Assembly (NCBI RefSeq): GCF_036785885.1
Contig: NC_092320.1
Span: 16,369,557 to 16,433,556, forward strand
Source of the DNA: Coffea arabica
Lineage: Eukaryota > Streptophyta > Magnoliopsida > Gentianales > Rubiaceae
Direction: 5' to 3'
Length of the DNA: 64,000 nucleotides
In this document: in pieces, positions 54,994 to 64,000 of the stretch
Position numbering within the stretch: position 1 is the first letter of the stretch
How the letters are laid out: the number at the start of each line of letters is the position of its first letter
Made by a program: the position numbers and the translations under genes
Notes under the pieces: model-generated
What the model saw: the letters and a program-made list of their open reading frames with translations, nothing else
Told to the model about the DNA's origin: nothing
The model's database searches: none

Positions 54994-57900
54994 GCATTTC
55001 CTCCGGGTATTCAGCTGACATGGCAAATTTCTTCACGACAACTAATTTAGGTATTAATTATTGTCTACTCCGATTTCGTACGTGGGAAATTTTAATTAGC
55101 CCACGTTAATTTTGACATGGACCCACTTTCACATGATCAAATTTATAACTAATCAGCTTGCTCATCTTATTTAACCCTTATTATTGGTGGCTTACTTCAT
55201 TTTGAGGACGACAATCGTCTCAACCTTTGGTTTTTTCCTGTTCTTGGATAGAAGAAGAGTCTAGAAGCAAAACAATCAAACATAAAGGGACTCTACTCTA
55301 GATCATATGTTATCTTTTCTAGCAGTCCATTATCAAGCTCTTGTATTACTTACCTAAAAGAAGGAATTTCGTGTTTGGTTGAGTGATATGTTGTGTTTCC
55401 ATTAATGAACTCGACACAAAGAGGAGTGATTAATTAGGGACTAACTAAAGGGAAAGGGAAAAGAAGATTAATGTGTTCACCGTTGCCAAAATTATGTAAA
55501 ACCATAAAGAAAGGGTCATACATACTTCATTTGGTGAAATTCCCATTACCAAGCGATGTTGTCCCTTCTTATTTTGTGACTAGTTGGGAACTAACTGAAT
55601 TTACGTACTTAGGTAATGCTTTGCTAATTCACTTAAGATTTCTTATTCATGTCCACCGGATATTAGGTTTGGCTCTCGTATATATGTTTCCTTTTATTGA
55701 TTGACGGCAAATTTCAATTGTGTGGTACAAGTTTCCATTATAAAGTTAGCTAAATAGTGTGTTAGATATTGATTCTTCTCGATCTCTTACAATTGATAAA
55801 GACATACAACAATTAGACAGGTTGATATGGGAGAGTTGGGTTAAATGATAAGATCGGAGCTTGAAATTTACAAAAAAAAAAAAAAAAAAAATCAGGTTGT
55901 TGACTGCACAATTTATCTGTATTAATTATCTCATTGAAATAGATTGTTCAAGTAGTTTTATCTAGTAATGTGATATGGTAAAACTCTCTCACTTGGGCCA
56001 CTACTTATGTTTGATGCATGAAAACATTTACTTACCACCAATATGCATGCACAAGAATATTTCAGCTTCTATTCGACAAGCTTTCTATTTCCATTTAAGT
56101 CAGTCAAAGAGTTTGATCATCCAAACTAGCAAACGTGTTTTTTCTGAAGGAAATTAAACCAATCTATTTTAGCATTTAGTGTCTTAATTCATTTTTGTAT
56201 CTTATTTGTTAAGTTTTTATATTAGATTAGGAAATCTCAAATCAATTTCCAAATAAGTTTCGATCTATAATTGTATTTGTTTTAGGAAGTTTTGGAGTTT
56301 TATAAACAGCACTAGTCTAGTAAGTTATTATTTGAAGAGTTGAGTTGAGTTTTGAAAATAGGTTTGAGAGAAAGCCTTAGAGTTGAGATTTGTGAGTTGT
56401 CGTGAACGAAAGGTTATTGTTTGATATTGTTATTGTTGAGTTTGAGTTTAATAAAATTATTGAGGATTTGTTGAGCATTTATTTTCCTCCTTTTCTCACA
56501 TATTTTTATATGCGTCAAAATTGCTTTCGCTGTGCGCGTGTGTGCGCGTATTTTTCCGTGGATATGTACTAAATAAAGCATCTATTTTGGGAGAATAAAT
56601 GTCCTCTCAGACTTGAGAAGAGAACATATAGTCATATATGCATCTCATGCACGCCTCAGAAAAAAATATAAAAAAAAAGGACATTATGCGCCAGTCAGTT
56701 ATTCAAGATTCATGATTCGCTGATTAATTTATTCCAATTCAACTTCATTACCCCTAAATTATCCAAATTATCACATGCACTTATTAAAGATAAAGTGGCT
56801 AGCTAACACATACGAAGCTTCAATGATCAAAGAATAATGCTTCTTTAGGAATAAAAGAAGGCATCATAATTGAAATCCTCAATGACTGGTGGCTAATATT
56901 AGTCCAGGTTACGAAGTTGTATAGCTTTGGAATCAGACATTATTCAGTGATAAGGCCCTTTTCTTCCTTATGCACTTGTTGAGTACTCAATGGAATCAAG
57001 GCATTTAAGCTAAGATCAATTCTTCATCCGAACTTTTTTGTTTTTGGACGAGTGGATAATGTGATAAAAACCTCTAGAATCATGTATCACACATAAACGT
57101 GGTTAAAGACTGTGCCCTATTTGGATTGCTGCTTTTTTTACAGAAGTTTTTTTTACGTTTGCTGTGAATACATTTATCAATTATTATTTTTTACCTCACA
57201 TATACTAACTCGATATAACATATATATATATTTTTATAAAAATTCTTACAAAGAGAAATCTTGCTTTAACATTGGAAAGGATATAAATGCGAGACTAGAC
57301 AAGTGATGAGTACTTAGTTTAACGACGACAGACAGAGGAGGTTTAAAATTTCATTAAGAAAATTTGTAGAAGGTGAAAAGTCACAATCAAGAAGTTTTAA
57401 ATGATGCACTTAACAAGTTGATACCTCAACAAATTACACTTTTTGCTTATTTAGGTAACTAAAGTACTATCCTTGTTCAACTCTTACTTCTGCTTAAACT
57501 GTACAAAACTATTATATATTACTCAAGAAAAAAAAGAAAGACAGCTTAATAGCAGATGGTGTAAAACTATAATATGATATGATGATGAAAAATGTGTGGT
57601 TCACTAATTTAGGACCATTCCAAGTAAGTGGAATGGACATTTATGAGAGTTTCAGTATATATCTCAACACCAATTGAACTAAAATATTTTAGATGCTAAA
57701 ACATTCATTAAATAGCTGGAATGGACGCTGTTCATTTGTTAAAGCTACCAAGATTTTGAATTTTCTATAACCTTTAATCTTCGCCACATAAAACTAAAAA
57801 AAAAAAAAAAAAGATTCTGCATGTGAATTATTTCCACCAATTGTCTCCAATAATTTCCAAGAAAATAAAATCTTGTCGACTTAATTTCTTGTTTTGATCA

Positions 57901-58440
57901 GTCCAATTAGAATTTTTTCCCCCTAATTCCTATTCCCTAAACACATAAAAAAAAGTGTGTTCCTTTCCCTTGGCTTTTACTTAATATGAGAGCATTTGTT
58001 TTAGCTGCAATTTGGAAACCAAAAAAAGTACACAAAAATGAACATAGACATAGGTGGCATGAAGTTACAAAAACTCAAGGAAATGGAAAAAGAAAAGGCA
58101 AAAAAAAAAAAAGAAGAAGAAGAGAATTTCAAACAGAAAAAGATAATTGCAAGCCATCATTCATATCCAATTGCACATAATAACTCCAAGTTAGCAATCA
58201 AATTTGGTCAGTAAACAGAGGTCCGCATCCAATTGCTGATCACATCAAACTCCCCAACTTGCTCCTGACCTGCTGATTCATAAATACAAACTTGCGCAAT
58301 TCTGCAGCCACTCTCTGCACAGTAAACTGCAACAGGGCTCTCAATAATTGACAGATTCATTACTATGACGTACGCGGTACGCCCTTTGTCTCGCTTTCAT
58401 GGTCTTGAATTTTGTTCACACAGTACGAGAAAAATTACTT
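54994..58440. other. Intergenic stretch, no supported gene
   Basis: AT-rich, with a poly-A run near 55871-55890, and otherwise featureless. A TTTGGATTGC string near 57120 may be the edge of a MITE fragment. Confidence 0.5.
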
Positions 58441-58441
58441 A

Positions 58442-59087
58442 CTCCGACTCACTTTAATAATTTTATTTTTATTTTTCATCTGTTTTAAATTATGATTCAC
58501 TTTTCAATTGAAAAATATCGTTAACTTATAACTTATTTAAAATATTTTTATTTTAATTTACATTATGCATTAATTGCCTTGAATAGTGCAACTTTTCATA
58601 ATATTATTGTTTTTGTTATTAATGTAAAGGTATAATGATTAATCATACTCTTAATATTAATGTAAGGATATTTAAAAAAAAAACAATAGGCTAGACTTAC
58701 AATTCCAACAAAGTTAATTAATTTTTTTTAAAGTGTGTGAAACAAAAAAAAATCTAATATGGGATAGAGAGAATAGTTAACTTTATTGAAAAAATAAATC
58801 TAATATACTGTTTTTCTAAAATATCTCGCACTAATATTGGGAGTATGATTAGTCATTATACCTTTATATTAATTACAATAATAACACTGATGAAAAGTTT
58901 CATCATTCAAGATATGAATTAGGGCAATTATTGAATAAAATAAGTTATATTCAATGATAAGAAAGTACATAAGATAAAGGTATTTTAGAAAAATTAAAAG
59001 TTAATTATGTTTTTCAATTGAAATGTGAATTATAATTTGTGACGGATAACAAAATAAAATAAAACTATCAAAGTGGGATAAAAGATG
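58442..59087. mobile_element. Two Stowaway-like MITEs in inverted, head-to-head arrangement (~646 bp)
   Basis: The outer ends are inverted: left CTCCGACTCACTTTAATAAT, right complement CATCTTTTATCCCACTTTGA, with TA flanks at 58440-58441 and 59088-59089. An inner end-like string (AATATGGGATAGAGAGAATAG) lies near 58756-58776. The two halves are themselves partly complementary: ATTAATGTAAAGGTATAATG of the first half pairs with CATTATACCTTTATATTAAT of the second. It could be one MITE inserted into or fused with a relative. A transcript through it would fold into a long hairpin. Confidence 0.7.
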
Positions 59088-59189
59088 TAATGTATATGCA
59101 TCGTAACGTGCAATTGACTATGAATTAGTCTTTCTTACACTACACATTAATACATATATTAACGGATCATCACCACGTATGTGTAGGTT

Positions 59190-59328
59190 GTGTTTGGATT
59201 GCATTTTCCGTCATTTTTTATGGAAAAATTACTGTAGCGATTTGATATATGTGAGGGAAAAAGGTGATAGGAAAATGTGATCACGGAAAACGACAATATT
59301 TTCCAACGGAAACAAGCAATCCAAACAA
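59190..59328. mobile_element. TTTGGATTGC-type MITE (~139 bp) upstream of the RFS2-like gene
   Basis: TGTTTGGATTGC (59191-59202) and GCAATCCAAACA (59316-59327) are exact 12-bp inverted ends. The interior contains TTACTGTAGCGATTTGATAT, a string also seen in a fragment near 27615-27650. It sits about 365 bp upstream of the TATA box of the next gene. Target duplication is unclear. Confidence 0.75.
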
Positions 59329-59628
59329 GGAAATTCAATCTCAAATTGAGATTTTTTTTCTCACGTAACTAAATTAGAAGATGTATACACTATTAATGTA
59401 AATTTAGATTAATTCATAATTAGTATAAATATTAATTATAAAAATAGTATAAAGCATCTAAAGTTAAAAAAAATACTTTTTATGCTATCGAGTAATCACT
59501 TTTTTTGTTATCCATGGTGGAGACAATCATGAAAAAAAAAGATAAACTAAAAATAGTAATCAAAACAAATAAAAAAAGATAAACTAAAAATACTAATTAA
59601 GATACTATTAAGCACTAGTAACAGTGGT

Positions 59629-59637
59629 ACACGTGTC
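59629..59637 (+). promoter_or_regulatory. ABRE / G-box (ACACGTGTC) upstream of the RFS2-like gene
   Basis: ACACGTGTC contains the CACGTG core and the ACGTGTC form bound by ABF/AREB bZIP factors in abscisic-acid responses. It lies about 57 bases upstream of a good TATA box, the usual place for a working element. Binding is inferred from sequence and family knowledge only. Confidence 0.55.
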
Positions 59638-59692
59638 AACACCTAACTAGCTTTCCTGGGGAAGCTTGTTCGACATTTACCACCAAGGAGGA

Positions 59693-59700
59693 CTATAAAA
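59693..59700 (+). promoter_or_regulatory. TATA box of the RFS2-like gene
   Basis: CTATAAAA sits in a GC-richer setting (AGGAGGACTATAAAAACCTC). Transcription is expected to start about 30 bases downstream, near 59725-59735, in agreement with a leader exon that ends at a good donor at 59914. Confidence 0.7.
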
Positions 59701-59724
59701 ACCTCCCCAACTCTTTCATCGAGT

Positions 59725-61553
59725 CACCCCATTGTTAAAGAGCATTCTAATTCTACCGGGCTCTGGCTACATCTGCTTCTCTTTTTCTTTGTCCTTCTCA
59801 AAAGAAGCTCGCATTCCCGTCTGGAGTGCACTTCTGCTGAGCAAATTTCTTCGTCTTGAAACTTTGAATTTCCATCTTGATCAACCAAGCTTCAACAGAG
59901 GAAAGCTTTTTAAGGTGAGTTTTTGGGATTCTTTTTGAGTGGAGAAATAGTACTACAAATTGACTTGGTGAGATAAGATGCCAGTGAGATTTTCTAGACA
60001 TGATTTTATGGCGTCTGAGTTGATTCTTTTGAGCTGTTTGGATTACAGTTGTTTGTTCTGTGCATGTTTATGCATGAAAAGGGCCGAAAGTTTACTAGGA
60101 AAAATTACCCAAGTGTTCATTTTCATGTTTTCCCTTTTCGCAGGAATCTTAAACACCTAGGATTTGAAAATGTTTGATAACTTCAAAATCCCACCTGCTA
60201 TATATGGTTCAATTTGAATTTCTAGGATTAGCTAGTGATTCTTGCCTCCTCCTGTGTTGGAAAATCTATACAAAGTTTTCAGAAAGTAGATATTTTTTAA
60301 TCTTATATTGTCTGAGATCTTAATTTCTGTGGGAAGAACAAACCTCCAGAGAATTTCCTCTTTCTCTGAAGAAAATTTTACTGTAAATGGTTCTTCGTTG
60401 GGCTAGCGTTTTACCTTCGGTTCGATCTTCAGCTCGAAGTTTTTTCTTTGGGAAGATATTAAGATGTTCAAGAGGTGATTTAGATGAATATTCCCACTTT
60501 AATTCTTTCTATTTCTTTTTCTCAATTTTCGCGCAGAAATTTTAAATTTCGGGAGTAGTTTGGATGATTTGACTAGTATGCCCTTTTATTCTCTTCGAAT
60601 TTACCGTTCCTACCATGGTTTTTTCAGCAACTAGTAGAATATTACCCTGCTATGAATCCTCAGCTCCAGCTTTGATTTTAACTTTTAAAGGAGCAGTTGA
60701 GGTTAAACCGCCGTCGTTCTGATCGGAGAGTTTTGTCGCTACTCGACGGTGAACAACCTATATACTAATTATTTAACTTATTTGACGAAATTACCCTTGG
60801 ATTCTTTCATATTTTCCTCCTCAACCACTGCTTGAATATTCTTTACAGTTCATTTTAGTTGGCATCAGCGGATCTTTCCAGTTTTAGTAGATTCGGATGT
60901 TTTTACAGCGTTTCATTGACAAAAATGCCCTTGCTCTCTAGTCAAATTTTCTCTTCTTACCACTCCCATCAAAAGTGCAAAATGATTTGTTTGTCATCAC
61001 TCCAGTGGGAATATTCTCTATTTTGGCCGCCTTTAATTCACATATTCCTATTTTCACAAGCTGTTTGCTCCAATAAAAAGGCCTTTTTGTCACCTTATTT
61101 TACTACTTTTATTCGTGCTCTTGTTATTTTCAAGAAAAAGGTCCGTCTTTGTTTTCTACTGATGGAAAAAATTTTTAGTTTGGACCCTCAACTTTGTTGT
61201 ATCATTATTGCTTTTTAGTCCAACCGTGGCGGTAGATAATGTCGACGTCGCCGTGTCGGCTTGGCGCCTGATTCGTTAGCCAGGCGGTAAAGTTTGACCG
61301 GCTCACTTGGCTGCGGCTACAATCATATCTTGACATGATCAAATTGAGTTAATATAAGATGAACTTGTAATAGCTATAGATAATCAAGATAAAAGTCCTT
61401 AAGGCAAGTATTTATCTTTGCTGTTTGTTGCATTTGAGATGCTTAGTTGTTGCTTGAACTTATGTGATGATCTGAAGTAGTTAGTCATGATGTCTGCTCT
61501 ATGCTCGCTCTATGTTTGTTGCTAGAGCTTATGTGCTGGTTGTGATGATGCAG
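59725..61553 (+). other. 5'UTR exon and 1.6-kb leader intron of the RFS2-like gene
   Basis: The leader exon ends TTTTTAAG|GTGAGT at 59914, a strong donor. The matching acceptor GATGATGCAG ends at 61553, leaving 32 untranslated bases before the ATG in exon 2. No coding frame crosses the interval, so it is read as a leader intron. The start of the exon is estimated from the TATA box. Confidence 0.65.
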
Positions 61554-61585
61554 TTTATAGTGAAGAAGCATCCAAGTTGGTGAAA

Positions 61586-64000
61586 ATGACGGTCACACCA
61601 AAAATCTCCATCAACAACGGGGACCTTGTGGTTCATGGAAAGACCATACTCACGGGAGTCCCTGACAACATTGTGCTGACTCCTGGATCAGGTGTGGGAC
61701 TTTTGGAGGGTACTTTTCTTGGTGCCACAGCTGAACACAGCAAAAGCTTGCATGTTTTCCCAGTTGGGGGATTAGAGTAAGCACCCAAATCCTCTTGAAT
61801 TTGTTGGTAGTGGATGAAAGTTCGATGTTCAGCTTGTAGGAACACATTGTTCTGGATTGTTAATCCTTGCATGTGTCATACCAACATGTTATTTCTTTTT
61901 GGAATATTAGGTAAAAACCTAATCAAGTTGTACTGGTCAAGAAATCGGGCTAATTAACTCGTTATTACTGATGCTTTCTTTGGTGCTTGTTTCTAGTTTT
62001 GAATCCGGTTGTAGAAATCCAAAGAATACTTTAATTTGTACATGGAAAAGTAGTTAATCTTTAATCTCTAATTAGTTTGAGGTATCAAGCTGAGCCATGT
62101 GCTAATCCCTAATTGTAATTTAACACTTATTTCTGGTTCTGCTACTGTCTTAACCTTTTGAAGTAGCTATGTACCAGGAAGTTGAACGGGTAGGAGAAAT
62201 ATGTGCATCACTGATTATTCAATGTAGCATAGTAAATGTTGTGGAGGATGACCATTTTTTTTTTTTTTTCAAAACGTTTTGTATGCCTATAATCTCTGAT
62301 GATTGTCTTATGTTTTCGAGATATGTACATATCTTTATAATTTGCTTCTTTGGTAGGGGGCTCCGCTTCATGTGCTGCTTCCGGTTCAAGCTGTGGTGGA
62401 TGACTCAGAGAATGGGATCATGTGGGAAGGACATTCCTTTGGAGACACAGTTTATGCTTGTGGAGAGCAAAGACACGACAGAAGGCGAGCGTGAGGATGC
62501 CCCCCTCATCTACACTGTGTTCCTCCCTCTCCTTGAAGGCCAGTTCCGAGCTGCCCTTCAAGGAAATGAGAAGAATGAACTAGAGATCTGCCTTGAGAGT
62601 GGTGAGTAGGCTCAGGCCATCCCAAAGTATTTGGTGTAGGATACATGTTTGCTGCTTTGCCTATCTTGTGAGGCCGTATCTTCAATTAAGCCAGAACCAT
62701 CCCTTCATCATCAAATGGGGACCAAGTCCACTGTGCTCTGACATGACCAAGCTGGAGAAACCAATTAGATCTTGTCATCTAATGAATCAATAATGGAGTT
62801 AATAAAATTTGGGAACATATCTTAGAAAAGAAAGAGTTCGAAAGAACCAAAACGACCTTGTTTTTGTGGTATGGTTGTTGCAGGAGATCATGCTGTTGAA
62901 ACCAACCAAGGACTTTACCTTGTCTACATTCATGCTGGGACCAATCCTTTTGAAGTCATCAACCAGGCTGTAAAGTACGTCCTCACTTCTCCTTGTCCAC
63001 TTTTCTATTCATGCTGGTCCTCCAATGCCTGTGGCCCCTTCCCGTGGGGTGTGGGTCGAGAAGCATTTGGAGCTTGACTCCATGTTATCATAAAACAACC
63101 ATGGTGTCTTCATAGTTGAATTTTCCACAACTGAATTACCATTTCCTGACTGACAATAATATTCTTCTTTTCTTATTATAAATAGAGCTGTAGAGAAGCA
63201 CATGCAAACTTTTCACCACCGAGAGAGGAAAAAAGTAAGCAAAGTTTTTCTCGTCTTTGTCTTGTAGTTGGAGTAAATTGGAATTCAAATCTTATGTTTG
63301 GTGGGTTGTTTTGTAGCTCCCCTCATTCCTCGACTGGTTTGGTTGGTGCACATGGGATGCATTTTACACTGATGTCACAGCTGAGGGTGTTGAGGAAGGC
63401 CTTACAAGGTGAAACATGAATCTAACTTTCGTTTGCTCTTCCGAACTGATGTTCAGTGGAGATGAATTGCTAATTTTTTGTGGTTATCTTTGCAGCTTGT
63501 CTGAAGGTGGCACTCCTCCTCGTTTCCTAATTGTGGATGATGGTTGGCAACAGATTGGTCAAGTGAAGGATACCAATTGCGTAGTGCAGGAAGGAGCTCA
63601 GTAAGTTTTGTTCTTTATTGCTTTGTCCAGTATAAGTTTTGGTTGCGTGGTAGTCATTTCAATTAAGCTGAGAAAGCGTTTTATATAGGCGGTATCACAC
63701 TATGCTTCTTAGTAGAGATCAAACAAACTGACTGTGGAGATTAGTAAATTTTCTTTGCAGCAGCAAATGTGGTTAAATCACTTAAGATATGAACCATACT
63801 CTGGTTGCCCCTGTTATGGTATGAGTGGCCTTAATCTATTCTTGGTTCGCATCCTTGTTTCTGAATTCACATCAACAGACACATTGCACCCCACCCAACC
63901 AACTCGCCCCCCCTCCCCCCACCCACAACAACAAAACCAACAAAAGAAAAAAAGCACTGAAGATATGATAATTCGTCTAGAAGAGGGGTTATGGACTGAC
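61586..64000 (+). CDS. RFS2: RFS2/SIP2-like galactinol-sucrose galactosyltransferase or raffinose alpha-galactosidase, partial
   Basis: Coding parts seen: 61586-61776, 62357-62601, 62884-62974, 63186-63234, 63317-63408, 63496-63600, then an intron running out of the window. They join in frame to 257 codons plus two bases; the full protein should be about 770 aa, so roughly the first third is present. The start [12 protein letters not shown], the block [20 protein letters not shown], the [14 protein letters not shown] segment, [19 protein letters not shown], the [20 protein letters not shown] region, [12 protein letters not shown] and [12 protein letters not shown] follow the GH36 seed-imbibition/raffinose synthase family closely, nearest to Arabidopsis RFS2 (SIP2). 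Family knowledge: some members make raffinose from galactinol and sucrose, while SIP2 is reported to hydrolyse raffinose. The catalytic residues lie outside the window, so which activity applies is open. Truncation is by the window edge. Confidence 0.93.

Overview
The window reads as nuclear DNA of a flowering plant, most likely a eudicot. It is AT-rich, genes are split by short exons and long AT-rich introns with GT-AG (one GC-AG) junctions, and it holds a plastid-targeted nuclear gene, a group III calcium-dependent protein kinase, a raffinose-pathway gene and abundant MITE-type elements. The species cannot be fixed from sequence alone; an asterid is a guess. I see no operon, CRISPR array, phage or bacterial insertion.

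Layout. 1-7119: the end of a tandem array of a ~1.64-kb unit (four units plus a 0.57-kb remnant). 7376-20697 (+): a 14-exon gene for a chloroplast TypA/BipA-type translational GTPase (SVR3-like, 690 aa). Its intron 5 carries three tandem tRNA-Cys(GCA) copies, the third decayed. Its intron 8 carries a near-perfect 41-bp hairpin next to an inverted-repeat transposon. 21865-22419 (-): a single-exon gene for a conserved 184-aa plant protein with one membrane segment. 22420-34589: a gene-poor stretch with microsatellites, direct repeats and several MITEs. 34590-38915 (+): an 8-exon CDPK (535 aa, CPK7/8/14/32 type). 39636-40160 (-): a broken SAM-dependent methyltransferase pseudogene. 40400-41206 (-): an intronless 268-aa gene resembling the C-terminus of GTE/BET transcription factors without a bromodomain. 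41207-59690: about 18 kb without a convincing gene, containing Stowaway-like MITEs, a hAT-type GC-rich element with a perfect 8-bp target duplication, and diverged repeats. 59693-64000 (+): the promoter, 5'UTR intron and first six coding exons of an RFS2/SIP2-like glycosyl hydrolase 36 family gene, cut by the window end.

The genes are unrelated neighbours: plastid translation, calcium signalling, probable chromatin or transcription function, and raffinose-family oligosaccharide metabolism. Nothing suggests a gene cluster acting together. The most unusual structures are the promoter-proximal tandem array, the intronic tRNA-Cys trio, the intronic hairpin, the bromodomain-less GTE-like gene and the GC-rich hAT element. 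Exon borders were placed by hand from reading frame, splice dinucleotides and remembered family sequence, and have no transcript support.
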